Source: Firm-04 sp045600205 (GTDB taxonomy: Bacteria; Bacillota; Clostridia; Oscillospirales; Ruminococcaceae). From it: a stretch of 64,000 nt of DNA. The stretch is from positions 47,436 through 111,435 of the forward strand of contig JAZRXM010000038.1 in NCBI GenBank assembly GCA_045600205.1, written 5' to 3'. Below, piece by piece: positions 41,789-51,205 of this stretch. The first letter of the stretch is position 1. Each line of letters starts with the position of its first letter. The position numbers were made by a program, and so were the translations under genes. The notes under the pieces were generated by a model. It worked only from the letters and a program-made list of their open reading frames with translations, was not told where the DNA came from and made no database searches.

Positions 41789-44182
41789 ATGAATTACGGT
41801 TACTTTGATTTAGAAAAAAAAGAATACGTCATTACGCGCCCCGATACCCCCGCCGCTTGGTCAAACTACTTGGGTGACCCCAATTACGGCGCAATTATCA
41901 CCAACAATGCCGCAGGTTACAGCTTCGTCAAGAGCGGCGCAAACGGCAGAATCGGTCGTTTCCGCTTCAACTCGATGATGGCACTCCCCGGCAGATATAT
42001 CTACCTGCATGACAAAGAAACCAAGGATTTCTGGTCGGCATCCTGGCAGCCCGTTGGCAAGCCGCTGGACCAGTACAAATCTGTCTGCCGTCACGGCACG
42101 GCTTATACCGTCATCACTTCGGAATACGCAGGCATCGAGTCCGAAACGACCTACTATGTCCCTGACACCTACGAGGTCTGGCACTGCAAAATTACAAACA
42201 AATCCGATAAACCGCGCACGCTCTCGGTTTTCGGCTTCATTGAATTCACCAACGAGAGCAACTACCAACAGGATCAGGTCAACTTGCAGTATACGCTGTT
42301 TATCAGCCGCACAAGCTTCGAAAACGGCAACTGCATCATCCAGCACATCAACGAAAATGACCAGCGCGATGAAACGGGTTCCAACCACATGGAGCGTTTC
42401 TTCGGTATGGTCGGCGCACCTGTCTGCTCTGCAAACGGCAGTCTGGAAAGCTTCATCGGTCCTTACCGCACCTATTCCAACCCGATCGCAGTCGAGAAGG
42501 GCGTCTGCGATAACACCATGAACTACAATTCCAATGCCTGCGGTGCCCTCCAGACCGAAATCACGCTCCAGCCCGGCGAAACCCGCACCCTGACCTTTGC
42601 TTTCGGTCAGCGCAACGGCGCAGAGGCTGCCGAGATCCTCGCAAAATACGAAAAAGCAGGCACGGCAGATACAGAAATCACAAATCTGCGCGATTACTGG
42701 CACGACCAGCTTTCTCACTTCGAGGTGGAAACGCCCTCCGAAGTGTTCAATAACATGGTTGGCGTATGGAACGCATATCAGTGCTATATCACCTCGATCT
42801 GGAGCCGTGCGGCTTCTCTGATCTACTGCGGCGAGCGCAACGGCTACGGCTACCGCGACACCGTGCAGGATATTCAGGGCATCATTCACCTGAATCCCGA
42901 AATGGCACTCGAAAAGATCCGCTTCATGCTGTCTGCACAGGTGGATAACGGCGGTGGTCTGCCTCTGGTCAAGTTTACCCACAACGCAGGTCACGAAAAT
43001 ACGCCCGATGACCCCGAATACGTCAAGGAAACGGGGCACCCCTCCTACCGCGCAGACGATGCACTCTGGCTGTTCCCGACCATCGTCAAGTATATCGGTG
43101 AAAGCGGCAATCAGGCATTCCTCGATGAGGTCATTGTCTACGCAAACGGCGGTGAGGACAGCGTCTACAATCACCTGAAACGCGCCATCAACTTCTCCAT
43201 GGAGCGTCTGGGCGCACATCAGATGCCTGCCGGTCTGCACGCAGACTGGAATGACTGCCTGCGTCTGGGCGCAAAGGGTGAATCCACGTTTGTGGCATTC
43301 CAGCTTTACTACGCCATCCGCGTGATGAAAGATATGGCTGCCTACAAAAAAGATGACGCATATCTTGCATATCTGGAAAAAATTCAGGCAGAGCTTTCCG
43401 CAAGCCTCACCAAATGCTGGGATGAGGACCGTTTCATCCGTGGCATCCGCGAGGACGGTACAATCGTTGGCGCGAAGAAAGATCCCGAGGCAAATATGTG
43501 GCTCAATCCGCAGAGCTGGTCGGTCATTTCGCAGTTTGCCGACAAGGCACAGGCAGAAACCGCAATGGAGAGCGTTCACCGCATTCTGAATACGCCCTAC
43601 GGTGCAAAACTGCTCGAACCGCCCTACATTAACCACTATTTTGACGGCGCACTCATGCACATTTTCAACCCCGATACCAAGGAAAACGGCGGTATCTTCT
43701 CGCAGTCGCAGGGTTGGCTGATTCTCGCAGAAGCACTGCTCGGTCACGGCAACAGAGCCTTCGAGTACTTCATGGAAAGCTCCCCTGCCGCAATGAACGA
43801 CAAGGCAGAGATTCGTGTCATGGAGCCGTATGTCCACGGTCAGTTCACCGAAAGCAAGCGTTCACCGTTTGAGGGTCGCTCACACGTACACTGGCTCACG
43901 GGCACCGCTTCGACTGTGATGGTCGGCTGCGTGGAGGGCATCTGCGGTATGCGCACAGAGCTTGGCGGCTTGCGCATTGACCCGTCTATCCCCTCGGATT
44001 GGGACGGTTTCAAGATTCGCAAGCTGTTCCGCGGAAAAAAGCTCAACATCGAAGTCCGCAACCCCGCACACGTACAGTGTGGCGTACAGTCGATGACCGT
44101 CAACGGTAAGCCTGCCGAGAGCAATTTCCTCGCAGCAGACGCACTTGCTGATGTCAACGAGATCATTGTTACGCTTGGATAA
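41789..44182 (+). CDS. GH94 disaccharide phosphorylase, probably cellobiose phosphorylase
   Basis: 797-aa cytoplasmic inverting phosphorylase. It begins MNYGYFDLEKKEYVITRPDTP, the classic GH94 start. The general acid Asp lies in LHADWNDCL, and the (alpha/alpha)6 barrel ends with the phosphate-site stretch HVHWLTGTAS. Cellobiose phosphorylase splits cellobiose with phosphate into glucose and glucose-1-phosphate, saving ATP in cellulose users. The RPD and SWQPVGK features also occur in chitobiose phosphorylases, so substrate is inferred from the cellulolytic context. GGAGGAG precedes the ATG. Terminator downstream. Confidence 0.88.
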   Translation: MNYGYFDLEKKEYVITRPDTPAAWSNYLGDPNYGAIITNNAAGYSFVKSGANGRIGRFRFNSMMALPGRYIYLHDKETKDFWSASWQPVGKPLDQYKSVCRHGTAYTVITSEYAGIESETTYYVPDTYEVWHCKITNKSDKPRTLSVFGFIEFTNESNYQQDQVNLQYTLFISRTSFENGNCIIQHINENDQRDETGSNHMERFFGMVGAPVCSANGSLESFIGPYRTYSNPIAVEKGVCDNTMNYNSNACGALQTEITLQPGETRTLTFAFGQRNGAEAAEILAKYEKAGTADTEITNLRDYWHDQLSHFEVETPSEVFNNMVGVWNAYQCYITSIWSRAASLIYCGERNGYGYRDTVQDIQGIIHLNPEMALEKIRFMLSAQVDNGGGLPLVKFTHNAGHENTPDDPEYVKETGHPSYRADDALWLFPTIVKYIGESGNQAFLDEVIVYANGGEDSVYNHLKRAINFSMERLGAHQMPAGLHADWNDCLRLGAKGESTFVAFQLYYAIRVMKDMAAYKKDDAYLAYLEKIQAELSASLTKCWDEDRFIRGIREDGTIVGAKKDPEANMWLNPQSWSVISQFADKAQAETAMESVHRILNTPYGAKLLEPPYINHYFDGALMHIFNPDTKENGGIFSQSQGWLILAEALLGHGNRAFEYFMESSPAAMNDKAEIRVMEPYVHGQFTESKRSPFEGRSHVHWLTGTASTVMVGCVEGICGMRTELGGLRIDPSIPSDWDGFKIRKLFRGKKLNIEVRNPAHVQCGVQSMTVNGKPAESNFLAADALADVNEIIVTLG

Positions 44183-44242
44183 TCACGCATTTACAAGGGA
44201 ATGAGGTTCTCCCGCAGCGAAAGCTGAAACCGCTTTTTACAA

Positions 44243-44291
44243 AAAAGCCGATGACTTCTGCGCTACATGACGCGGAAGCTGTCGGCTTTTT
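44243..44291 (+). terminator. Terminator after the GH94 gene
   Basis: AAAGCCGA..CTTC.GCG pairs with CGC.GAAG..TCGGCTTT (long, slightly bulged stem) followed by TTTT. Confidence 0.8.
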
Positions 44292-44316
44292 CTGATGATA
44301 CAAGGAGATTTTTGTG

Positions 44317-45525
44317 ATGTTGGAAAGTATTGCACTGCTCTGGATTTGCGGGCTGTTGCTCGGATTTTGTGCGAAGAAGCTGCATTTACCCGCCCTGACG
44401 GGTATGATCGCGGCAGGATTGCTGCTCGGCTCGGAGGTTTTGGGGCTGCTGGATGAATCACTATTGTCGATATCTGCGCAGATGCGTCAATTTGCGTTGG
44501 TTATCATTTTGTTGCGGGCAGGGTTGTCACTGGATGTCGCCTCGTTGAAAAAAGCAGGCAGACCCGCGCTGATGCTGTGCTTTGTACCTGCAAGTGCGGA
44601 ATTGCTCGGAGTTTTGCTGCTTGCGCCGCCAATTTTCGGCGTATCACGCATGGAAGCTGCACTCATTGGCGCGGTGCTTGCAGCGGTATCGCCCGCAGTG
44701 GTTGTCCCGCGTATGCTCAGGCTCATAGAGGAACAGCGTGGCACCGCACATCAGATTCCGCAGATGATTCTCGCAGGAGCGTCCGCGGATGACGTCTACG
44801 TCATGGTGCTGTTTTCGGCATTTTCGGGGATACTTGCAGGAAAAAGCGCGTCAGTACTGGATTTTGTCCAGATTCCGACATCCATTTTGCTGGGTGGGCT
44901 CTGTGGTATCATAGGCGGGTTGTTTCTCTCGTATCTGCTGCAAAAATGTCGTATCAAAGGCAGCGTTTCCGTGATTTTGCTTCTATCTGCGGCATTTTTG
45001 CTCATGGGCATCCAGACACGCACAGAACAGAGCATCCGCATTTCGGGCATGATCGGCGTGATGACGCTCGGCATGACATTGGCTGCGAAAAATCCAGTAT
45101 CTGCGAAAGAATGTGCATCCAGCTGCAATGCGGTATGGTCAGCGGCGGAGCTGTTGCTGTTTGGTTTGGTCGGTGCGGCAGTACAGTTGGACAGCATTCC
45201 GAAATACGGTGCAAAAGCGTTGATTTTAGTGTTTTTCGCACTTGGATTCCGTATGCTTGGCGTGTTGCTTTCCATGCTCGGTACCAAACTGACATGGCGT
45301 GAGCGGCTGTTCTGTATGCTCGCATATACGCCAAAAGCGACCGTTCAGGCGGCAATCGGAGCGATCCCGCTGGCAATGGGACTGCCCTGCGGCGACCTCG
45401 TCCTTGCCGTAGCGGTCATTGCTATTTTGCTGACGGCTCCGCTCGGCGCATGGGCAATCGACCTGACATCGCCCAAACTGCTCGACAAATCGCCGAAATC
45501 CGAAATTCAGCGGATTTGCTCTTGA
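44317..45525 (+). CDS. CPA-family monovalent cation/proton antiporter
   Basis: 402 aa with about 12-13 membrane helices and no cytoplasmic domain. MIAAGLLLGSEVLG, VIILLRAGLSLD and the ASADDVYVMVLFS block (adjacent Asp pair in a middle helix, the ion-binding site) place it in the CPA1/CPA2 sodium-or-potassium/proton exchangers. The second conserved stretch TPKATVQAAIGAIPLA is present. AAGGAG lies 9-10 nt before ATG 44317. It is probably a pH or salt homeostasis transporter; the ion cannot be told. Its stop overlaps the promoter of the next gene. Confidence 0.9.
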   Translation: MLESIALLWICGLLLGFCAKKLHLPALTGMIAAGLLLGSEVLGLLDESLLSISAQMRQFALVIILLRAGLSLDVASLKKAGRPALMLCFVPASAELLGVLLLAPPIFGVSRMEAALIGAVLAAVSPAVVVPRMLRLIEEQRGTAHQIPQMILAGASADDVYVMVLFSAFSGILAGKSASVLDFVQIPTSILLGGLCGIIGGLFLSYLLQKCRIKGSVSVILLLSAAFLLMGIQTRTEQSIRISGMIGVMTLGMTLAAKNPVSAKECASSCNAVWSAAELLLFGLVGAAVQLDSIPKYGAKALILVFFALGFRMLGVLLSMLGTKLTWRERLFCMLAYTPKATVQAAIGAIPLAMGLPCGDLVLAVAVIAILLTAPLGAWAIDLTSPKLLDKSPKSEIQRICS

Positions 45526-45550
45526 CTTTTTTGCTTTTTAGTGCTAAAAT
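45522..45550 (+). promoter_or_regulatory. Promoter of the acyl-CoA ligase gene
   Basis: TTGACT (45522-45527), 17 bp, TAAAAT (45545-45550); the -35 overlaps the antiporter stop codon. Confidence 0.65.
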
Positions 45551-45623
45551 ATAAAAGGACTAAAGTATTTCACTGTATCGAAATACGAAAAGCACAATTC
45601 TACATGAAAAAGGAATGATTATT

Positions 45624-47258
45624 TTGCCGATTACCGAAATACTGGAACGCAACGCCGCTCTGTACGGCGAGGATATTGCACTGGTAGAGCTGAATCCCTC
45701 CATTACCGAGCCGCGCCGCGTCACTTGGAAGGAATTTGAACTGATCGAGCCGCGTCGTCCCAATTACTACCGCCGCGAGATCACATGGAACGTATTTAAC
45801 GAAAAATCGAACCGTTTTGCGCAATTTTTGCTCTCGCGCGGCGTAAAAAAGGGCGATAAGGTCGGCATTTTGCTGATGAACTGCCTCGAATGGCTGCCGA
45901 TCTACTTCGGTATCCTGAAAGTCGGCGCACTGGCAGTACCGCTCAATTTCCGCTATGCTGCAAGCGAAATCGAATACTGCGTCAACCTCGCGGAGGTTTC
46001 CGTTCTGGTATTCGGTCCCGAATTCATTGGCAGAGTGGAAGAACTGGTCGATACCCTCGGCAACGACCGTCTGCTGCTGTTTGTGGGACAGGGCTCCCCC
46101 GGGTTTGCGGAAAGCTACGATGCCCTCACAGCCAATTTCCCGAGCATTTCGCCCGATATCAAACTGACCGACGAGGACGATGCTGCGATCTACTTCTCCT
46201 CGGGTACAACAGGTTTCCCGAAAGCAATTCTGCACAACCACGAAAGCCTGCTGCACGCCTGCAAAGTCGAGCAGGCACACCACGGTCAGACCAAAGACGA
46301 TGTGTTCCTCTGCATCCCGCCTCTGTACCATACAGGTGCGAAAATGCACTGGTTCGGCAGCTTTCTGGTCGGCGGAAAAGCAGTTTTGCTCAACGGTGTC
46401 AAGCCCAATATCATCCTCGATGCCGTTTCCAGCGAGCACTGCACGATTGTCTGGTTGCTGGTACCATGGGCGCAGGATATCCTCGATGCAATTGAAAGCG
46501 GACAGGTTTCCCTCAGCGATTACGAGCTTTCCCAGTGGCGTCTGATGCACATTGGCGCACAGCCCGTACCGCCCAGCCTCATCAAACGCTGGAAAAAGTA
46601 CTTCCCGCACCACGATTATGACACCAACTACGGTCTGAGCGAGTCCATCGGACCCGGCACGCTGCATCTGGGCGTTGAAAATATCCACAAGGTCGGCGCA
46701 ATCGGCAAGGCAGGCTACGGCTGGCAGTCGAAAATTGTTGACGAAAACGGCAATCCTGTCAAGCAGGGCGAAGTTGGCGAACTCTGCGTCAAGGGTCCGG
46801 GCGTCATGACCTGCTACTACCGCGATGAAGCAGCAACCGCACAGGTTCTCCGTGACGGCTGGCTGTTCACGGGCGACATGGCAATGGAAGATGAAGACGG
46901 CTTTACCTTCCTCGTGGACCGCAAAAAAGACGTTATCATCAGCGGCGGCGAAAACCTCTATCCCGTACAGATCGAAGATTTCATCCGCTCCAATCCGACC
47001 GTCAAAGACGTTGCCGTCATCGGTCTGCCCGACAAGCGTCTGGGTGAGATCGCAGCAGCAATCATCTCCATCAAAGAGGACTGCACCTGTACGGAGGAGC
47101 AAATGCAGAAATTCTGCGAGGCACTTCCGCGCTACAAGCGTCCGCGCCGCATCATCTTTGCTGATGTACCGCGCAATCCCACGGGCAAAATCGAGAAGCC
47201 GAAGCTGCGCAAAATCTACGGCGCAGAAAAGCTGATCGCTGACCAAAACAACGGCTGA
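45624..47258 (+). CDS. AMP-forming acyl-CoA synthetase family enzyme
   Basis: 544-aa ANL-superfamily adenylating enzyme, probably a medium/long-chain acyl-CoA ligase. P-loop YFSSGTTGFPKA, GLSES motif region YGLSESIGPG, TGDMAMEDEDGF, and the hinge/C-domain DRKKDVIISGGENLYP with the catalytic Lys in NPTGKIEKPKL. I prefer a TTG start at 45624 (LPITEILERNA) because AAAAAGGA lies 10 nt before it and only 1 nt before the ATG at 45615. Acyl chain and pathway are unknown; no other beta-oxidation genes are present. Confidence 0.88.
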   Translation: MPITEILERNAALYGEDIALVELNPSITEPRRVTWKEFELIEPRRPNYYRREITWNVFNEKSNRFAQFLLSRGVKKGDKVGILLMNCLEWLPIYFGILKVGALAVPLNFRYAASEIEYCVNLAEVSVLVFGPEFIGRVEELVDTLGNDRLLLFVGQGSPGFAESYDALTANFPSISPDIKLTDEDDAAIYFSSGTTGFPKAILHNHESLLHACKVEQAHHGQTKDDVFLCIPPLYHTGAKMHWFGSFLVGGKAVLLNGVKPNIILDAVSSEHCTIVWLLVPWAQDILDAIESGQVSLSDYELSQWRLMHIGAQPVPPSLIKRWKKYFPHHDYDTNYGLSESIGPGTLHLGVENIHKVGAIGKAGYGWQSKIVDENGNPVKQGEVGELCVKGPGVMTCYYRDEAATAQVLRDGWLFTGDMAMEDEDGFTFLVDRKKDVIISGGENLYPVQIEDFIRSNPTVKDVAVIGLPDKRLGEIAAAIISIKEDCTCTEEQMQKFCEALPRYKRPRRIIFADVPRNPTGKIEKPKLRKIYGAEKLIADQNNG

Positions 47259-47289
47259 TATCGAAAACGGTAGCATCCGCGAAGCGCAA

Positions 47290-47425
47290 CAAAAGTTTCG
47301 CTCAAGCCTTTTCAAAGCCTTGCAGGGTCGAGGGACAGAGCCCTCGTCGCCGCTCGCAAGCGGCGAAACTCCCTATTCGTCCAAACGAATCAGGAGGGTA
47401 CGGGAACCCTATTAAGGGGTTCCCG
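47290..47425. repeat. Hairpin-rich intergenic repeat
   Basis: Four consecutive perfect stem-loops: CGAGGG/CCCTCG (47329-47346), CGCCGC/GCGGCG (47348-47365), ATTCGT/ACGAAT (47374-47389) and CGGGAACCC/GGGTTCCCG (47401-47425). No coding frame. It looks like the dispersed structured repeats seen in this bacterial group; no second copy is visible in this window. Confidence 0.55.
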
Positions 47426-47522
47426 TCATCCTGTCAAACGCACCGAGAGAAATAAAATCTCAGCGTAGTAACTTCCAACAAAAAACCGCCGCAGCATTAG
47501 GTCGGTACTTATATAGAAGTTT

Positions 47523-47552
47523 TGCCCCCAAGCGTTTATGCGCTTAGGGGCA
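47523..47552 (-). terminator. Terminator after the orphan gene
   Basis: TGCCCCTAAGCG pairs with CGCTTGGGGGCA (minus strand; one mismatch) around a short loop, followed by AAAACTT; strong hairpin, moderate T-run. Confidence 0.6.
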
Positions 47553-47570
47553 TTATATTTTATACGGGTG

Positions 47571-47885
47571 CTAAGATAAATCAGAATTTAGCGTAATACT
47601 GCCCAAAAACTCAATATGAATAATGTCACCTGAATTAAGCTCAATTATCATTATGGTCGCATCTTTTATTTGTTGGATGTCAGAGGATACAATATATGTC
47701 CCTTTTCCCCACGGTTCTTTATTTGAAATTCTCAAATCAGTAAATTTCTCAATCAAAATGTTTACACGTTTTTGATGCAAGTCGGTCAAAGAAATCTCAA
47801 TAATAGAAGTATCATAATCAATACTCACTGATATTAACTTATAATCGTGTAATCCTGAATTTGAGATTCGTTGTAATTCATTCAT
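47571..47885 (-). CDS. AT-rich orphan gene, immunity-like small protein
   Basis: 104 aa, acidic, alternating short strands (YKLISVSIDYDTSIIEISL, RVNILIEKFTDLRI, DATIMIIELNSGDIIHIEFLG), no signal peptide. GGGAGAAG lies just before the ATG. Base composition is far more AT-rich than its neighbours, indicating transfer. Small beta-rich orphans like this are often immunity proteins of polymorphic toxins, but I recognise no family and no toxin gene is near. It lies inside the inverted-repeat unit. Confidence 0.65.
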   Translation of the reverse strand: MNELQRISNSGLHDYKLISVSIDYDTSIIEISLTDLHQKRVNILIEKFTDLRISNKEPWGKGTYIVSSDIQQIKDATIMIIELNSGDIIHIEFLGSITLNSDLS

Positions 47886-47967
47886 TTCTTCTCCCTATCA
47901 AACAGATAAATTCCGATTTATGTTCGTTACAATTATAGCATAGCATTGCTGCATTGTCAATAAAAAC

Positions 47968-48006
47968 GCCATAGTACTTCTGACTGTAAATCAGAAATAC
48001 TATGGC
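47968..48006 (-). terminator. Hairpin between LtaS-like gene and orphan gene
   Basis: A 16-bp stem (GCCATAGTA-TTCTGA and its complement, one mismatch) with a 7-nt loop, followed by GTTTTTA on the minus strand. Confidence 0.75.
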
Positions 48007-48054
48007 TTAAAACTTCTATATGAGTATCTTTCTTACGCTACGGCGGTTTTCATT

Positions 48055-49872
48055 TTATCTTGTACCTGTGTAGTTTTCACCAACAATGCGGTCATATGTG
48101 AGCAAATCAAGGGTTTCACTGCGGTCATCCTCGTCCATGAAAATCGAGGTGTAAACCGGCTTTTTCGGTAACTGTGCCAAAACCGTTTCGTAAAACGCAT
48201 CCATGGGCAGACCGGCTGCTTTACAGGTCAGCGGCATGAGGTAAAATACCGAGAACAGATCATCGGGATAGAGCGATCCATTCAACTTGGTGTTGCTCCA
48301 TACCAGTGCAGGCTGCTCATAAAGCACCGAGCAATTGCTGCTGCTGATGCCCATTGCATCGTATATATTGCCCTCCGCACGCATGGACGGGAAATGGTCA
48401 CCGACAAAAATCAGTACGGTCGGCTCATCAAGCTGCTCCAGACCGTCAATCAGCATTTGCAGCGCCTCACCGGTCGCCCGCACGCCTTCCAGATACACCG
48501 TCAGCTCCGACTGATCTTCGATCCAGTCATATGGCTGATGATTTTGCATCGTGGTCGTGTGAACGTAAAGCGGTTCATCGGTATCCTGCACAAGCTTCAG
48601 AAGCTGCTTGGCAACAGTGCGGTCGGAGATATAATCATTTGCAAACCGCTCCACGGGAACGGTCAGATCCTCCTCAAACAGCATCGAATCAAAGCCGTAA
48701 GTTGCATAGATCTTATCTCTGCCGTAGAAAGTCGAGGTGAACGGATGTACATACGCGGTTTGATAGCCCATGCCGCCCAACAGCGATACCATAGAGGACG
48801 GCGTTTCGGGTACGATTTCCTTCTGCGGTGTGATCGTATCCATCAAAGAACGGACAGGCAATCCGTACATCAGTTCAAACTCGGTGCGAACAGTATAGGA
48901 AGCGTAAGTCGGGACTGCCACTTCGAGCATCTTGCTTTTTGCCGCCGCCGCATCAAATGCATCGTAGGCATCGGTGGTCAGGTGTAGATTTTCCAGACGA
49001 CGGAAATCTGCAAATGATTCAGACATCATCACAATGATGTTGGGCTTTTGCGCTGCTGTCGCGTTGTCCGCCTGCGAGGTCACGGCATCAGACATCAGTT
49101 CAGGGGAATAATTTTCAGGTTCCGTGAGCAGATTGCCCAGCTTTTCAGAAGTTGTTTCTGCGATAAATGCAAGCATACTGTTGCGCTTGAATTTCTCGTT
49201 GGTGGAAAATGCATTCTGCGATTCCGTCGTGTCCACATCAAACATACCATAAACCGTTTCGGATATGGAAGGCACGCAAATAATTGCCGCATAGGTCACC
49301 GTGCAGCCGAGCGCAGGCATCAGACGTTTGCGCCATGAGGCTGTAAATGCAGGATTCTGGATGTAGATCACGCCGAGGATCACGAACAGGGTCAGCACGT
49401 ATATCACAAGCGGAAGCGTGATTTTGATATACGCAAAACTGGTAAGGTTTTTGACGTTGGATGCCAGCGAGATATCTGCCAGCTTGAAATGGTTGCCGTT
49501 GGTACTGTACTTAAACAGTTCCACGATACTGATTGTCATATACCCGATGCCCTGTATCCATGCGGTCAGCCAGACCCGATTGGTCAGCATCAGCACGGCG
49601 GTGTACATCAGATATGACATAAAGAAATCAAACAGCAGCACGGTCGGACGCTCAATACAAAATTCGATAAAATTCGAGATCTTTACGGTCTGGTTCAATT
49701 CCGCCAGACATACAATGAACAGCGGGAACAGCCATGTAAGCAGAGCATTCATCGTGCGATAACGCTGTTGATTTCGGGTTCTTTTCGCTTGGAGTTTATT
49801 GTGGAGCAAATGCAGTTTGTGCAGGAAACCTTTGCATTTCTCCATTGCACAAATGCGTGTGTTCTGATTCAT
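48055..49872 (-). CDS. LtaS-like sulfatase-fold polyglycerolphosphate/envelope transferase
   Basis: About 605 aa: five N-terminal membrane helices (within about 40-210) and an extracellular sulfatase-fold domain. NIIVMMSESFADF (metal-binding Glu region), SYTVRTEFELMYGLPVRS (nucleophile Thr region), HPFTSTFYGRD, HTTTMQNHQPYD and VGDHFPSM (Asp-His ligands) match lipoteichoic acid synthases and related phosphoglycerol transferases. The ATG at 49872 follows GAGG by 9 nt; the longer TTG frame is less likely. It has its own promoter. Confidence 0.9.
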   Translation of the reverse strand: MNQNTRICAMEKCKGFLHKLHLLHNKLQAKRTRNQQRYRTMNALLTWLFPLFIVCLAELNQTVKISNFIEFCIERPTVLLFDFFMSYLMYTAVLMLTNRVWLTAWIQGIGYMTISIVELFKYSTNGNHFKLADISLASNVKNLTSFAYIKITLPLVIYVLTLFVILGVIYIQNPAFTASWRKRLMPALGCTVTYAAIICVPSISETVYGMFDVDTTESQNAFSTNEKFKRNSMLAFIAETTSEKLGNLLTEPENYSPELMSDAVTSQADNATAAQKPNIIVMMSESFADFRRLENLHLTTDAYDAFDAAAAKSKMLEVAVPTYASYTVRTEFELMYGLPVRSLMDTITPQKEIVPETPSSMVSLLGGMGYQTAYVHPFTSTFYGRDKIYATYGFDSMLFEEDLTVPVERFANDYISDRTVAKQLLKLVQDTDEPLYVHTTTMQNHQPYDWIEDQSELTVYLEGVRATGEALQMLIDGLEQLDEPTVLIFVGDHFPSMRAEGNIYDAMGISSSNCSVLYEQPALVWSNTKLNGSLYPDDLFSVFYLMPLTCKAAGLPMDAFYETVLAQLPKKPVYTSIFMDEDDRSETLDLLTYDRIVGENYTGTR

Positions 49873-49921
49873 TTCATCATGCCTCGATTCCAAGGTTATG
49901 CCGTTTTACTTTCCAGAACAC

Positions 49922-49950
49922 ATTATAACGCATTTGAGCGTAAAAAACAA
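49922..49950 (-). promoter_or_regulatory. Promoter of the LtaS-like gene
   Basis: Minus-strand TTGTTT (49950-49945), 17 bp, TATAAT (49927-49922). Confidence 0.65.
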
Positions 49951-50021
49951 GTCATAAAATGCTTAAGAAATCTAAAACCTTTATTAAGAATTTGATTGGA
50001 ATTTCTAAAAATGCGTTTCTT

Positions 50022-51128
50022 TTACGCTAATTTCTCTGCGAAACATTCCTCCGCCGCAAGAAGCGGCAATTCCGCAACAACTCTGTTCGCAACCGTATAG
50101 CGCAGCAGCCCGACCGTTTCGCCTTTTTGCAGCGGAGTCATCCGGAACGGCGGCAGCAAAACGGTCTGCTCCGTTTGGGGCGCAATGCCGTACCACGCAG
50201 TCAGTTTCAGCGGCTCCTTGGCATAGACGGAAACCGCAGTTTTTTGTGCATTTCCCTCTATGGGCAAGGAGAGGTTCTGCGGCAGCGGCAGCAAAACCTC
50301 CTCTGCGCCCGCAAATCCGTAGTCATAGAGTGCAAGGTGGTCATTCCAGTCATTGCGGTCATAGAGCGTCACGCAAATCAGCCGCCTGCCATCGCGCTCG
50401 CAGGCACTCACCAGACAGCGACCCGCGGCATCAGTGAAACCTGTTTTCACGCCAATGACAGTATCGTCCATTTTCAACAGCTTGTTGGTATTGTAAAGTG
50501 TGCGCTGATAGGGCGGGTTGCCGAAAGAAACGCTCATGGACGGCTGACTGCAAATCTCTGCAAAATCAGGATTTTTGAGAGCTTCGCGGGCAAGCAGTGC
50601 CATATCATACGCCGAAGCCCCATGCCCGTCTGCGTCCAACCCCGAGGGGGATGCAAACTGCGTGTGGGTCATGCCGATTTTTGCGGCGCGAGCATTCATC
50701 ATGCGTAAAAACGTCGGAATATCGCCGCCAACCGCCACTGCCGCCGCATTTGCCGCATCATTTCCCGAAGGCAACAGCATCCCGATGCAAAGGGCGCGTT
50801 TTGTCACGATATCGCCCTCCTGTAACCCCATAGACGAGCCCTCCACATGAATTGCATCGCTGTCCACCACAAAAGGGTCATCCGGATTACCCGATTCAAG
50901 CGTCAGCAGCACGGTCATGATCTTCGTGGTGCTTGCCATCGGACGCTTTTCCTGCTCATGGCTGCCATACACAAGCATACCCGTTTGGGCGTCCACCAAG
51001 GCGCAAGCTTTCGCGCTGATTTCAGGTGGCTGTGCGGCTGCGTGTACCTCTTTCAGCCGAAACGACAGCGCACAAAGCATCATAACAGTCAGTACCACAG
51101 CCGTGATACGCAGACAAATTCGTTTCAT
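50022..51128 (-). CDS. D-alanyl-D-alanine carboxypeptidase (PBP5/DacF type)
   Basis: 368-aa exported low-mass PBP that trims the terminal D-Ala of peptidoglycan. Signal peptide 1-27. S11 motifs: STTK in MASTTKIMTVLL, SGN in LLPSGNDAAN, KTG in GVKTGFTDAAG. A C-terminal beta domain (about 275-355) follows, but I see no clear amphipathic anchor helix at the very end, so it may be soluble. GGAGGG precedes ATG 51128; a longer in-frame stretch upstream is not protein-like and is left out. Confidence 0.93.
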   Translation of the reverse strand: MKRICLRITAVVLTVMMLCALSFRLKEVHAAAQPPEISAKACALVDAQTGMLVYGSHEQEKRPMASTTKIMTVLLTLESGNPDDPFVVDSDAIHVEGSSMGLQEGDIVTKRALCIGMLLPSGNDAANAAAVAVGGDIPTFLRMMNARAAKIGMTHTQFASPSGLDADGHGASAYDMALLAREALKNPDFAEICSQPSMSVSFGNPPYQRTLYNTNKLLKMDDTVIGVKTGFTDAAGRCLVSACERDGRRLICVTLYDRNDWNDHLALYDYGFAGAEEVLLPLPQNLSLPIEGNAQKTAVSVYAKEPLKLTAWYGIAPQTEQTVLLPPFRMTPLQKGETVGLLRYTVANRVVAELPLLAAEECFAEKLA

Positions 51129-51205
51129 AAAAAATCCCTCCGAGCTTTTTTTGCATTCTATGCGGACAAACTCCGCAATAGAACCAACGCCCGAAGGGAT
51201 ATTTT

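Larger units (their letters stand above)
47482..48050. mobile_element. 569-bp unit bounded by 42-bp inverted repeats
   Basis: The left end (47482-47523) and the inverse of the right end (48009-48050) align over 42 nt with about 34 identities: AAAACCGCCG-AGC at the tips, a variable 10-nt middle, then TACT-ATATAGAAGTTTT. Next to each repeat is a strong hairpin, and one AT-rich gene lies inside. The right end is 4 bp from the stop codon of the neighbouring gene. This looks like a non-autonomous mobile unit; no transposase or target duplication is seen. Confidence 0.5.

Noticed and set aside
41861..43837. Long minus-strand frame (658 codons) opposite the GH94 gene
   Set aside because: Lies entirely antisense to a gene with clear family motifs, has no ribosome binding site and its translation is Cys/His/Val-rich without a recognisable domain.
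45600..47315. Long minus-strand frame (571 codons) opposite the acyl-CoA ligase
   Set aside because: Mirror of a well-supported gene; no start signal or domain.
47482..48050. Target-site duplication of the inverted-repeat unit
   Set aside because: The bases directly outside the two ends do not match, so I do not claim a specific transposition mechanism.
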